The notes under the pieces are model-generated. The model was not told the DNA's origin. It was given only the letters and a program-made list of their open reading frames with translations, and searched no databases. This document shows positions 1 through 11,133 of a DNA stretch of 64,000 bases, piece after piece (within the stretch, counting starts at the first letter, position 1; each line of letters opens with the position of its first letter). Source of the stretch: Diatrype stigma. Taxonomy: Eukaryota > Ascomycota > Sordariomycetes > Xylariales > Diatrypaceae. The DNA lies in assembly GCA_022225965.2 (NCBI GenBank), contig JAKJXP020000052.1, forward strand, positions 124,001 to 188,000, in the 5' to 3' direction. The translations under genes and the position numbers were made by a program.

Positions 1-1
1 T

Positions 2-1780
2 TTAACTCTCTTGATCGCCTCACCCCTGATCTTGGTCGCAATGACATATGTCCTAGTCAAACAGGACAAATACTACTACTTCTCGGCGAGGAAACGTGTC
101 GATGACGATGACACGTTGGAGCCGGTCAAGCTTGGTGGCCGGAAAGGAATTGTGAGGTTTCCTTTAGCTTTGGTCATTGCGGCGGCACTTGTCATCGGCG
201 CCGCATACCTAATCACGAAAATCAACCCATTGGTGATTTATGGCAATGAGTACACTGTCTGGGCCATGATGCTATCTCTATTCTACTTCGTGTTTTGGAC
301 GATTATGGCCGGGGCAAATTTTGTACGGCCTAGTGCTCTACATCGAGGTTATGCCATATTTTGGCTCTTCATTATCGGATGGGCTTTCTTAGTTGCCAAT
401 ACTGTTTTCGAAGATCGACATCGAGTTGCGGCTGGGTACATTTTTGTCTTTTTTCAGGCTGCTACCTTTCTCGCGAGCTTTATTGCTTTGTGTGAACTCT
501 TCACATTACCTACAAAGTCATCCTTCGCGCGCCGCACAGACGACACAAATGACGTCGGGCCTCAACAACATGCGGACCCTGCTGCTGACAATCAAGTTTC
601 GCCGGACCACAGCGAGATAGAAGAACATGAAGAAGAGGAATCGGAGCCTCCGGCTGCGACAGAAAGCACCCCTCTAATAGGAGCGGGTTCCGGACAAAAT
701 GGCCGGAGAACAACATTCAGCACAACATATCGGCGTTCCATTGCAGCAATAGCGCAAAATGTTACTGTGTCTGATGATGAGAAGGGTGAGCCCTACGAAT
801 TTGAGCAAGCGTGGTCAGCTAAACTCCCTGGCTGGGTTTGGATCCTGCAGTTTCTGCTCCTTGGGCCCTTCCTGGTCATCCTCACTGGCCAGATTGGTCT
901 CGTACTCGTGTCCTCAGTTTCTCAGACTGGCGCCGACGGGTCAAGCCTTCTTCTGCCTCATCTACTGATCGCATTCTTCAGCATACTCCTGCTATTACCG
1001 CTCACACCCTTCGTTCACCGGATCACTCATCACATTCCTATGTTTCTGCTTGTGGTGTTCATTGCCACCTTAATCTACAATCTTGTAGTCTTTCCATTTT
1101 CCCCATCGAGTAGATACAAGCTCTACTTCCAGCAGAGTATTGACCTCGATACTGGCGCTTCGACAGTTAACTACGTAGGGCTCGAGGAATACGTCAAACT
1201 AGCAGTTGCTGAGCTTCCATCAGCCATGGGCAAGGACGTGAATTGCACTACTAGCGGGCGTAAATCTGGACTTACTGCTTGCTCATATGACGGCTCAAGC
1301 GTCCTGCCGAAAGTCGTCAAGGCCCCTGCGGATGGTGCTTCCTTACAAGGTAACTTCACGGATTGGGTGACATATAACATCACCCGTGGGGAGAATAGCA
1401 ATAAGATCACGATGGATATCAACGCGACGGAGACGAGATCATGTGCGATCACGTTCGATAAACCGATATCCTCCTTCAGAGTCTACGGCGGCAATGCACC
1501 AGATGAGCGCCTTGGAACCATGCCTAAGGGGGGTTTCAACAAGCTGACTCTGTACCGTCGGGACTGGAGCACCCCGTGGAAAGTTGATGTAGAGTTGAAG
1601 AAGGATGATTCCGGCAGGGATTCTGAAATCGAAGGCCGGATCTCATGCGGTTGGGACGATGCCAATACGCCGGGGACCATCCCAGCGTTTGACGAAGGCA
1701 TCAAGTTTGCTCCGGCCTGGGTGGCCCTTAGCAAGCTGGGATCTGGACTCTGCGAGGGCAGCAAGGCGTTTAAAGCATAA
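2..1780 (+). CDS. PFF1: Vacuolar membrane protease (PFF1-like), C-terminal part
   Basis: This is the 3' part of a multi-spanning membrane protein; the frame is open to the window edge, so the N-terminus is missing. About 590 residues are visible. The first 165 residues carry several hydrophobic segments and the family-like stretch NFVRPSALHRGYA. An acidic, proline-rich loop follows (about residues 175-265). A second group of transmembrane helices lies at about 270-370, and then a soluble C-terminal domain of about 220 residues with Asn-X-Ser/Thr sites. This layout fits the region downstream of the M28 zinc-peptidase domain in fungal vacuolar membrane proteases. The catalytic domain itself lies outside the window, so protease activity cannot be confirmed here. 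In the family the soluble tail faces the vacuole lumen. The stop is at 1778-1780. No intron is needed in the visible part. Confidence 0.85.
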   Translation, partial: LTLLIASPLILVAMTYVLVKQDKYYYFSARKRVDDDDTLEPVKLGGRKGIVRFPLALVIAAALVIGAAYLITKINPLVIYGNEYTVWAMMLSLFYFVFWTIMAGANFVRPSALHRGYAIFWLFIIGWAFLVANTVFEDRHRVAAGYIFVFFQAATFLASFIALCELFTLPTKSSFARRTDDTNDVGPQQHADPAADNQVSPDHSEIEEHEEEESEPPAATESTPLIGAGSGQNGRRTTFSTTYRRSIAAIAQNVTVSDDEKGEPYEFEQAWSAKLPGWVWILQFLLLGPFLVILTGQIGLVLVSSVSQTGADGSSLLLPHLLIAFFSILLLLPLTPFVHRITHHIPMFLLVVFIATLIYNLVVFPFSPSSRYKLYFQQSIDLDTGASTVNYVGLEEYVKLAVAELPSAMGKDVNCTTSGRKSGLTACSYDGSSVLPKVVKAPADGASLQGNFTDWVTYNITRGENSNKITMDINATETRSCAITFDKPISSFRVYGGNAPDERLGTMPKGGFNKLTLYRRDWSTPWKVDVELKKDDSGRDSEIEGRISCGWDDANTPGTIPAFDEGIKFAPAWVALSKLGSGLCEGSKAFKA

Positions 1781-2278
1781 TAACAAGAAGGCGGTTGGCA
1801 CTGTTACTTGTGAGTCTTGCACATAGATGCACATAGAGGTATTAATGATATTGCATCTATTACAGCTTGTAATCCTACTTGTGGTACACTGTTTCATGTG
1901 TTCCATGGAATATGCATAGAAAGTCTATACCATAATAAGTCCGTAGGTAAAGTCCAGCTTTCAGATCCTGCGGGTTGCTCAAGCTCGAGACAGCGGTTCT
2001 AGAGTGCTGGCCGTTCATTGGGTGTGACACCAGGAAAACAATACAGAACTAGTCTGTTTTAGGAAATATGTAAATACTGAAGGCGTAATGCCACGGCGCC
2101 AACCCACTTTAATGTTATCTATCGTACACTGTCGCTTTGTCACTTGTTTCCCACAAACAACTCGATCACATTTGCGGCCCTGTCGACAGAATCAATGATA
2201 GACCGATTGTGATCACCTCGTTGACTGAGCTTGCATGCGAACATAGCCCCAGTACAACCACCCAGTTGATTGAGCAAG
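1781..2278. other. Intergenic region, PFF1-like gene to cut12-like gene
   Basis: This 498-nt stretch holds the 3' flank of the protease gene and the presumed promoter of the Cut12-like gene. I see no coding region, RNA gene or clear TATA box. Confidence 0.5.
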
Positions 2279-4885
2279 ATGCTCGGGTGGGCTCTAAAGA
2301 AGGGCCTTCAGGGCGCTTCGGGCACGCGTGACGCGCCAACAAACAGCAACACAGGAGGTGAGGGGTGATTCATGTTTTGGCTGTTTTGGCTATCTTTCCT
2401 ATTCTCCGAATAATAGAATATTACTTGCTAACTTCGCAAAGAGGACACGACTCAATTAGAACCACCCGATACGCCGGCACCCATCTTCGCTGCCCGAGCC
2501 ATCAAGAACGCCATCTTCGGAGAGTCGAAGGAAAAGGATGCGCCAGCCCCAACTAATAAGAAACGCAAGGAACCGGCCAGAAGAAACACGACTGACGCGA
2601 CATCGAGCGATCTGAAGTCCCCGTGTAAACCGACCAGCATCCTCTTGACCCCCGGAACAGGTACAGCGCGGAGGAAGCGCGTATCATTTGGCCATGACGT
2701 CAAGTCCGGTAACAACGCAGAGCCGGGCTCGGTGGCTACGAATCCTGATGGCAGTCGGAGGAAGACAACTCTCCAGCAGGCACTCGAGAATTCCCGTTCA
2801 TCGCGATCGAAGGTTGCTACCCAGAACAACGAGCAGACGAACAGCGAGCAGACCGAGGTGCCGGCGGTAGCCATTCCGGACAAGACCGACGGTGTCGATT
2901 CGGAAAGCGAATGGGAAGACGATGTTTGCAACCACGATGTGACAGTGGATCTTAACGAGCCTCACTCCAACTCCGGCAAATATTGGAAATCGGAATTCGC
3001 AAGATACCACGACGAGGCACAGTCAGAGATGGACAAACTGGTCCGATATAAGCACATGGCTAAATCCTATGCTAAGAAGAAGGATTCGGAGGCAATCAAC
3101 CTAACCCAGAGACTAAAAGAGGAACAAGACAAAGTGCAGAAGATGGAACAGAAAATCACCGAAATGGCTGCCGAGATTGCAGACAAGAGAAAGCATGGCA
3201 CCGACCAAGACAACCCAGCGCTGATGAATGACTTGGCCAAGCAAACCGCGCTGGCCGTTCAGTACCGAGATCAAGTCAAGGGCCTCGAGGCAATCCTTAA
3301 CGGTCAACAAGATGATGCTGATTATAAACGATCTGAACGCGCTCGCATCAATACGTCACCGCGAACCGAGAAAACACTCCTTGAGACGAACCGCGAACTA
3401 CGGCGGTTAAGATCAGAGCTCAGGCAGATGAACGGTTTACGCGAAGAAAACCAACGGCTGAAGTCGGACCTCAGCGCGTCCCAGCAAGAGGCGAAGATGT
3501 TGGCCGAAGGTAGCAAGAAGCAGGGAACATCTACGGCGGACACTTCGCGGGCGCAGAGGCTTGAGAAGCAGCTACGAGAGGTGAAGGACGAACTACGGCA
3601 AAGGGATTCCGAGATCCGGAGAATGAACAGAGATTATGAGTCTCTCAAGCGGGACGCCAAGGCGCGCACCTCGGAAGCTATGCAGGTCCTACAGGAGAAG
3701 AACGACAAGATCGGCCAGCTGGAACGGGAGATCAAGACCCTCAAGGCAGAGGTGGCGGAGGTTTCCAGCAGCCGTCGCAGGGGGATTGATATGGCGCTGG
3801 CCGAGCACAACAAGATCACCCAGGACATGAAGACCCACATGGCATCGCTCAGCAGACCTTCTGTGAACAGCAATAAGCAGCACGAGAAGCCCATTGCTGC
3901 TGCCAGGCGCAGGCAGCCACGGCAGAGATCGATGTCGGTGGAAGACCTCACGCTCGACATGACGCAACGCTCCCTGTTCGGGGATAATATACACAACTCC
4001 GATTGGACTGCCGACCTGAAAGAGATCGAGGACCAGCTGCGGAATGACAGGGTCGAGTACCAAGAGAAGGAGGCGGCTGCGAAGAAGAAGCAGCACCAGC
4101 GCGACAGCAACGGCAGGGAGGCCAATGATTTCACGGATACTTTAGACCTCGGCGGGTCCCTGGCAGCAACAACCGTCGCGCCCAATAAGCCCAAACCCAC
4201 CTACCACCAGCCGTCTTCGTTCAGCGCCCGCAGGGCCATCATGTCCGACCGGATCAATGAGTCGACGCCCATCGACGACAACGACGAAGACAACGACTAT
4301 CACTACGGTAGTGCGGCGGCGACGGCAGCGCTTCCCAGAGACCGTCGAGCCTCGAGTTACCACCGGGGTGGTATTGGTGCTACTACGACTACTGCTACTA
4401 CCGCCGCACGAGCCTCATCCCGCGCCCGTGACCACAAACGCGCCACCATGCACGACACTCTGGCCACTAAACCCACCCCCGCCGGGCGTCAGCAGCATCT
4501 CCAGGAACAGCAGCGAAGTATCTCGGATCCTAGTGCAACTCGAACGGCAGCGGCGGCGGCGGCGACGGCGGCTACTTCGATCGGTGGCGATGACCAGGGT
4601 ATCGACCTGTTCAAGGACCGCTTCGCTCGACTTGGCGGCGGCGGCGGAGGGCTCAATCCCAAGTCCGAGGGTGCGGGTACGGGCACGACGACAGCGAACG
4701 CATCTCGCTGCGCTCTGCCGGCCGACCGCCAGGCGGCCGCGCGCGCTCGGCTCGAGCAGAAGAAGCTGGAGAGGCTGAGGGAGAAGGAGAGGATGGAGAA
4801 GGAGAGAGAGGGGGGGATGAGCCGGGGCAGGGACAGGATTAGCAGCCGCTCGCTGGTGGATAAGGAAAACCTCGTGCCTTGTTAG
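2279..4885 (+). CDS. cut12: Spindle pole body-associated Cut12-family protein
   Basis: I infer two exons: 2279-2357, then an 84-nt intron (GTGAGG donor, TGCTAAC branch, unusual AAG acceptor), then 2442-4885. The product is 840 aa. The upstream exon was chosen because the main frame is open and family-like back to a stop just before 2442. In addition, the ATG at 2279 (MLGWALKKGL) joins it in phase. Near the start are EPPDTPAPIFAARAIK and later KRVSFG. The conserved core begins at about residue 205 (GKYWKSEFARYHDEA) and passes into a long coiled coil to about residue 480. The C-terminal third is low-complexity, with Ala, Thr and Gly runs and a basic-acidic heptad stretch. In fission yeast, Cut12 sits at the spindle pole body and promotes bipolar spindle formation. 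The same role is inferred here. Confidence 0.85.
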
Positions 4886-5497
4886 GGTTAGAGAGGACAC
4901 GTCTCGTAGGCATATTACGTTGCTTTGCGTTTTCGGTGTTGGCTGCATTTGCAAAGGAGTCCATCATATAGTTCAACTGCGATATGCTTGCTGCTTGGCG
5001 GGTATGATAGGGAGGGTATGACGGGGTGGCATAAGCATGGCATGGCATGGCATGGCACGGTATGATTGATGTCATGCATCATCAGGGTATGTTGTTTAGG
5101 CGTTTATCAGTATCGTGAGGAAAAGGGGGGTGGCGGCGATAAGCGGTATATGGCATGAATGCATTCATGCCTACCGGTCTAGTTAGGTACCTGCTGATGA
5201 ATTCACTGAGATTGTTGTTTGTGCGTGATTTCTTCATTAACATGAGAGAAGGTTAAAAATAAGGTGGGGGGGAGGAAGGGATGCAAATGCGATGAACGAG
5301 CACAGGCTCGTGGATGTTGTTACTCGCGACGTATTCATGGTATAACTATAACAAAGGGGTATATAAGTATATACAACAGAACAGGCCAACCCATCAATCG
5401 TATTTCCTTTCGTTTCGCCGCCACTCAAACTGCAATCACCCTACGCCTATAGATAGTACGTAGGCAAGTAAAGAGCCCAGACTTGAGTACTTAGCGC
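4886..5497. other. Convergent intergenic region with CATGG repeat
   Basis: This 612-nt stretch lies between the tails of the Cut12-like gene (plus) and the UreF gene (minus). It must hold both 3' ends. It contains a short CATGG pentanucleotide repeat at about 5036-5060. I see no gene. Confidence 0.5.
5036..5060. repeat. CATGG pentanucleotide tandem repeat
   Basis: Four perfect CATGG units followed by a degenerate unit are read directly from the sequence. Confidence 0.85.
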
Positions 5498-6895
5498 CTA
5501 GCTATTGAAGATCTTCGAATACAGGATCTCGTGCCTGCCCACCCACAGGTCCAGCGCCGGCGCCGTCTGCCCCGCCGCCTCGACCGGCGTGTCCCACTGG
5601 CGCGCCACCGCCGCCGCGATCAGCCGCCGCGTCCCCGCCCCCGCCAGGATCCGCTGCGCCCGGAACGGGCCCAGCACCCCGGCCCGCATCGCCGCCGACG
5701 TCACCGCCCGCGCGTGGCCCAGCACGAACGCGTACGCCGCCTGCTGCTGCGCTGTCATTTGCTGGGCTGCCGGGTCCGGGTCCGGGTTCGGGGCTAGGCT
5801 GGAGCTTGGTGGTGGTGGTGGTGAGCCCATCATGGCGCGCGCCACGGCGCCGAAGAGCGGCGCGAAGTGCGCGGATGCTGATGGGGGGAGGGGTTCGTCT
5901 GTTTCGTCTTCGTCTTCCTGTTCCTCTTTTCCGCCGGCATTATCGGCGTTCCTCCTTGCCCCTGCCCCTTCTGCTGAAGCAGCTGCTTTTCTTCGCGCAG
6001 CAGCTGCTGCGGACGAAGCCGAGGCCGAGGACGAGGACGAGGAAAGCCGTACCAGCGCGGCAAACTCCTTCAGAGCGCGCACCGGGCCACCATCCCCGCC
6101 ACCGTCACCGTCACCGTATCCGTCTCCGCCTCCGCCTTCGTCTTCATCCGCCGCCGCCCCCGAGCCGCCACCAGCCGGCGCGAACGACTTCTCCCAAACG
6201 CCCAGCAGCGCCCTCCCCTGCGCGACGCTCGCGCGCCGCGCGACCGCGCAGACGGTCGCGGCGTCGCAGGCGTCGTCGAGCTCGGCCAGGCAGGCGGCGG
6301 CTGACTCCCCCGCTGCTGCTGCCCGGTAGCCCGCGAGCATGAAGGGCAGGCTCGTCGCGGCGAAGGAGGCGACCGATAGCGGGAGGAAGTCGGCCTCGAA
6401 GGACCAGGAAGATGCGGGATGAGATGATGAAGAAGAAGAAGAAGAGGGGTGGGCGGCAGCGGCGCGCATGTGCGCCCGGTACGACTCAAAGCCCGAGCTG
6501 AAGGCGAAGGAGCCTAGGGGGAGGGCCGAGTCGGCGAGCAGGAGGAGGTTGTGGTGTTGGTGGTGTTGGTGGTGTGAGAGCGGTGCTCCTGATGGGGAGT
6601 GGTGGCGGGGCGGGGATGCGTTCTGGGGTGGAGTTTGGGCTTGGAGTTGGTGAGAGGGACGGGCTTGGGTGGTGGGAGAGGCATCTTGGTGGAGGAGGTC
6701 TGTATGACTGCTACCGCGACTACTGGTGGTGAGGGTGGCGCTGGAAGAACGGGGAGGTTGTTCGCATCGCAACTCGGAGCATTCCAGGCGCTGTTTCGCC
6801 TTCCGCAGGAGGTCTTCTAGCTCTGCGATCTCATTCTGGAGCTCCTCTTGCGCCCCGTGGGCGTCCTTGCCGTTACTGCTCCGGTTTCCCTGCAT
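5498..6895 (-). CDS. ureF: Urease accessory protein UreF
   Basis: An intronless 465-aa frame. The UreF core starts at about residue 116 with NLLLLADSALPLGSFAFSSG, the family's hallmark beginning. It continues through the Ala-rich helical region (LDDACDAATVCAVARRASVA) and ends with AYAFVLGHARAVTSAAMRAG and ILYSKIFNS. UreF works with UreD and UreG to load nickel into urease. By family knowledge it is cytosolic. Two features are odd. Residues 1-115 form an extension with a short predicted coiled coil (about 15-40) and a His/Gln/Pro-rich stretch. The core is also interrupted by Gly/Asp-, Ser/Ala- and Glu-rich low-complexity insertions. Long open frames on the opposite strand are by-products of the GC-rich composition. 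Confidence 0.9.
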   Translation of the reverse strand: MQGNRSSNGKDAHGAQEELQNEIAELEDLLRKAKQRLECSELRCEQPPRSSSATLTTSSRGSSHTDLLHQDASPTTQARPSHQLQAQTPPQNASPPRHHSPSGAPLSHHQHHQHHNLLLLADSALPLGSFAFSSGFESYRAHMRAAAAHPSSSSSSSSHPASSWSFEADFLPLSVASFAATSLPFMLAGYRAAAAGESAAACLAELDDACDAATVCAVARRASVAQGRALLGVWEKSFAPAGGGSGAAADEDEGGGGDGYGDGDGGGDGGPVRALKEFAALVRLSSSSSSASASSAAAAARRKAAASAEGAGARRNADNAGGKEEQEDEDETDEPLPPSASAHFAPLFGAVARAMMGSPPPPPSSSLAPNPDPDPAAQQMTAQQQAAYAFVLGHARAVTSAAMRAGVLGPFRAQRILAGAGTRRLIAAAVARQWDTPVEAAGQTAPALDLWVGRHEILYSKIFNS

Positions 6896-7380
6896 TGTGC
6901 CTCGTGGAGCATTATTTCAACGTTGGGGCGGGATGGGGGATCACAAGTTAGGGGCTAGCTATAGTAACATAAGAAGTACTTAGGTGGGAAGTAATTCTAG
7001 ATAAGGCCTCTAAATTGCATAAAACGTGGTGTAAGACGTATCTGTTATCCACTTAGCAAGGTTAGGTTTCGAGCTTCTATTCCCATGCTACGACCAACAG
7101 TATAAACCATATTGCATTCAATAGGGCCTCCAGGTAAACAGGGACATTCGAAATACAATAGTACATCAAGTAGAAAGGGGATGAAATATGGAGTTGGACT
7201 CGAAAATGTCGTCACGTAACAGCTCCCTGGCTTTCCATAATAAGGATGTATTAGTTTCGCTTTGTGGAACCGCGACATCGATATCTCATTAAGGCTGAAG
7301 ATGACATACATAGCCATCCTATATACAGCCAGCTCTATATTGACGCTGACGTTCTTCTATTACTATTGTTCCGTAAACCC
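6896..7380. other. Intergenic region upstream of ureF and downstream of cwc2
   Basis: This 485-nt stretch holds the presumed ureF promoter (minus strand) and the cwc2 3' end. I see no supported gene. Confidence 0.5.
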
Positions 7381-8686
7381 CTACTCATCGTCTTCGCTGT
7401 CGCTTCCATATGCGACCAGTGGTCCCGTAGACGTCGATTTTGCCCTTGGCGCTGTCGAGACATTGGCCGTTTTTAGCGCTGCTAATGTGCTGCTAGACAA
7501 GATGCCTTCCTTTTCTGCTTGTTCTTGTTGCTGCCGGGACGACGTCCCGATGACCGACTCGAGTGTATTCTGACCGTCTGCCTCACCACTTTCGATCATA
7601 AGGCGTTGCTCGTGCTCTAACTCGTGGCCCTGTCTCCCCAGCGGGTTGACCGCATGTGCGCCCCTGGCGAAGTAGACGTCGTCTGGTGCCTCGTATCCTT
7701 CCAACCCAAAGCTGCTCTCGATTTTGCGCCGTTTCCTAGCTTCCGGGTCCCGCCCCTCGATCTCTGCCACGAACGCCTCTGGTAACGCCCTCCTGATAGC
7801 CTCGGCGGCCTGTTCTTCAACCCGTCTCGCCTCTCTAGCTTGTGCCATCGGGTTCGGATCCGCCGTCGCCCACCTGACGTTCAATATCTCGTTGTGGTCT
7901 AGCGACTGGTGTGCCATAGACTATAGCGCGACTTCGTATTAGCAACTGCTCAAGGAGAGAAGGGGAGAGGAGGGGGCTAGCTGTTCTGAATCAAGTATGG
8001 AAAGAACAAGAACGTCAAAGACTACTCACCTCCTTCGCGAACTGTGCATTCGCCTCGTTCGAGTACGTGATGAAAGCGACGCCTCTCGTGTTGAGCACGC
8101 GGATGCGCTCCACCTGCCCCCACTCGGCGAAGTGGCGGGCGACGATCTCCTCGACGTCGTCGCTGACGTGGATGCGGCCGACGTAGATGGTCCGGTTGAC
8201 GCGGGTGAAGCTGCCGACGCCGCCCATGTCGTCGCGGTAGTCGGAGAACTTGTCGCGGCCGAAGCAGTCGACGTTGGGGTTGAAGAGGTCGTGCACGCCC
8301 GGCAGGCGGTGCAGGTACTCGCAGTCCTGGCCGCGGGGGCAGATGCCGCGGGCGAAGAAGAGGCAGAAGTAGGAGCCGGGCACCTTGTCGGCGCGCGTGT
8401 ACCCGCTGTCCTTGGCGATGTTGCACCGCCCCTTCGCCGCCGTCTTGGACAAGTACTTGTCCTCCCGGTCGCCCCCCGACCACTTGTTGTACCAGATGTT
8501 GAAGATGGTGCCCGTCTGCGGCGGCGGCTCCGACGTGATGAACGACGGGTCGACCTGCGGCCGCGCCGGTCGTTTCTTCCGGATGATCTTCTTCACTTTC
8601 TTCGGCGCGGGTATCGCGACCTCGGTGGACTGGGCCAGTTCCTGCGCCTCCCCGGTCGCTGGGGCGAGGTCTCTTTCTTCCGACAT
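7381..8686 (-). CDS. cwc2: Pre-mRNA-splicing factor Cwc2
   Basis: Two exons on the minus strand: 8686-8030 and 7920-7381. The 109-nt intron is GTGAGT...TAG and phase 0. The product is 398 aa. A basic N-terminus precedes the family block FNIWYNKWSGG (residues 62-72). A CCCH zinc finger is visible as Cys108, Cys116, Cys122 and His126 (CPRGQDCEYLH), with Cys88 upstream. An RRM follows, with RNP2 IYVGRI (167-172) and RNP1 GVAFITYS (202-209). The second exon continues with SLDHNEILNVRWATADPNP, which is strongly conserved in this family. The tail is acidic (GSDSEDDE). Cwc2 is part of the NineTeen-related complex; it contacts U6 snRNA and helps form the active spliceosome. It is nuclear. Confidence 0.95.
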
Positions 8687-9582
8687 GGTCGTTGCGTTTG
8701 CGTTTGCGTGTGTATGTAGAGCAGTGCGATGAGGTAGTTCGACCTGGCGAAGAGAGTTGGATGAGGGAAGGTTGTAGAATGGCGCGTCACTGCAGGTGAT
8801 GAGAAGTAGGGGCTGGCTTAGGTAGGGGAATGAATTGGTATTGATCTTGATGTTATCGTTATCGGTCAGTAACCTGAAAGTTAGCTAAAATTTCGGGGTT
8901 GGAGCATTGCCCCGATTGCCACGAGATAAAGTGGGACATCGTCTCCACAGCAGCTTCACATGCACTTATACGTATTCTAGGTAGTTAACGGGATCTCTCA
9001 GCTCTCAGGGCGGGCTCTTCGGATTTGATTTCCCTTCCCCGGATTTTGACCCCGTCTTGCAGCTTGCCCATCAAGCTATTTCGGTATGTACCTAGGTACT
9101 TAGCAGACCACTCTGCTATTGTAGTATGGAGAAACCCGCCCTGATTAGCGCTTCAAACTCGGTGCTGCCGGTGACCGCCGATGATGGCTATCGAATCAGC
9201 TCATCCGCAGCCCAAACTACTGTGCAAGGTTGCTGGGGTAGCTTACTAGCAGCCCAGGTACCCCGCTGAAGCTGGCTTCCTTGTACATACCTCTAGGTGC
9301 TCAGACTGTTACCTCGGCCCTGGGGCTTTCAGGGCCTCGGATACAGGCCTAGGTAGGCAGCTCCGCCATAATATACATACATCCTGAGTAGCTCCATAGT
9401 AGCTATTCGTGTATGTTCGTGTTCATGTTCATGTTCATGTTCATGTTCATCCATCGCATCACCTCCTCCTGACTGAATGAATACACTTGAACTTATGAAT
9501 ATTGAGAAATCCCGATTTTGAGTATCTAGATCCAAATAATTCACATCAATAAACATTGTCAATCGCATAACGGACCGTCACA
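8687..9582. other. Divergent intergenic region, cwc2 and acyl-CoA dehydrogenase
   Basis: This 896-nt region must contain the promoters of both flanking genes, which are transcribed away from it. It contains a GTTCAT hexamer repeat near 9415-9450 and several TACCTAGGTA-type motifs. I see no gene. Confidence 0.55.
9415..9450. repeat. GTTCAT hexanucleotide repeat
   Basis: One degenerate unit and five perfect GTTCAT units are seen directly. They lie about 130 nt before the acyl-CoA dehydrogenase start codon. Confidence 0.9.
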
Positions 9583-11133
9583 ATGTCCGCACAGATCCCC
9601 GATATTGTAGGTGCTGCTTGCTCACTTCATAGCCTCCCAAGTATAGCTGCCTATAAACCGAACTTTGCTTCTAAACAAGTCTCGCCATATCTCTAGGTTA
9701 AGCATCGCGTTAGCGACAAGGCGAAAGCGACCTTGGACATAGTCGCCAAGTTCGTCGATGAAGAATGCATCCCGTGCGTACGTGATCAACTCCGAGAGGT
9801 ATACTACGTTGCTGAACATCGCCCAGGGCAGACCCGGTGCTCGACGCACAGATCGGTGAAGGCAGTGCGCGATGGGACAGCCACCCCCCAATCGTCGAGG
9901 AGCTCAAGGCCAAGGCGAGGAAGCTGGGCCTCTGGAACATGTTCTTCCCGAAGGGCCACTACAAGGAATCGCCCGGGTACACCAACGTGGAGTACGGCTT
10001 GATGGCGGAATGGCTGGGCAAGTCGAGAGTGGCGTCGGAAGCGACAAACTGCGCGGCACCCGACACCGGCAACATGGAGGTGCTGGCGAAATATGGAAAC
10101 GAGGCACAGAAAGCACAGTGGCTGAAGCCCTTGATGGAGGGAGAGATCCGCTCGGCTTTCCTCATGACCGAGCCAGACGTCGCCTCGTCAGATGCGACGA
10201 ATATCCAGTTGAGCATGAAGAAAGAGGGTGACGAGTGGGTTCTCAATGGCTCGGTACGCTCCTAACCCACGAGCTAGCAGTATACCTTGTGATGCTAACA
10301 AGCAGCAGAAATGGTGGTCGAGCGGTGCTGGCGACCCGCGCTGTAAGATTTACGTCGTGATGGGCAAGTCCGACCCCAGCAACAAGGACCCGTACAAGCA
10401 GCAGTCGGTCATCCTGGTCCCGGCGAACACCAAGGGCATCACGATCCACCGGATGCTCAACGTCTACGGGTACGACGACGCCCCGCACGGGCACGGGCAC
10501 ATCTCGTTCGACAACGTCCGGGTGCCGGCGAGCAGCATGGTGCTCGGCGAGGGCCGCGGCTTCGAGATCATCCAGGGCCGGCTGGGGCCCGGCCGGATCC
10601 ACCACGCGATGCGGAGCATCGGCGCGGCGGAGCGCGCGCTCGAGTGGCTGCTGACGCGGATCAACGACCCGCGCAAGACGCCCTTCGGCAAGCAGCTGCG
10701 CGAGCACGGCGTCGTCCTCGAGTGGGTGGCGCGGTCGCGGCTGGAGATCGACGCCGCCCGCCTGGTGGTGCTCAACGCCGCCGTGCGCATGGACGACCTC
10801 GGCCCCAAGGCCGCCCTGCGCGAGATCGCCCAGGCCAAGGTCCTGGTGCCGCAGACGGCGCTGGCCGTCATCGACCGCGCCGTCCAGGCCTACGGCGGCG
10901 CCGGCGTCAGCCAGGACACCCCCCTCGCCAGCATGTGGGCCCAGATCCGCACCCTGCGCCTCGCCGACGGGCCCGACGAGGTCCACCTCCAGCAGATGGG
11001 CCGCAACGAGAACAAGCGCGGCCCCGCCGCCGCCCGGAAGGTCCTCGCCCAGCGCCAGAAGACCGAGGAGCTGCTCCGCCGGGACGGCCTGACCTTGCTC
11101 CAGCCCGGCGCGCACATCAAGGCCCGGATCTGA
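9583..11133 (+). CDS. Acyl-CoA dehydrogenase family flavoprotein
   Basis: Four exons are inferred: 9583-9606, 9697-9773, 9827-10253 and 10309-11133. The phases join correctly and the product is 450 aa. The junctions restore family blocks: exons 2 and 3 give [16 protein letters not shown], and exons 3 and 4 give [15 protein letters not shown]. Other blocks are [18 protein letters not shown] (the middle-domain FAD/substrate region), [38 protein letters not shown] and the C-terminal helical [15 protein letters not shown]. These enzymes oxidise acyl-CoA to 2-enoyl-CoA with FAD. The sequence resembles the ACAD10/11-like fungal group rather than classical short- or medium-chain enzymes. The C-terminus ARI is a possible weak peroxisomal PTS1, but this is uncertain. 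The short first exon is the least certain part. Confidence 0.93.

Noticed and set aside
5505..6342. Long plus-strand frames opposite UreF
   Set aside because: They are Ala/Arg/Pro-rich shadows of a low-complexity GC-rich gene; the UreF signature is on the minus strand.
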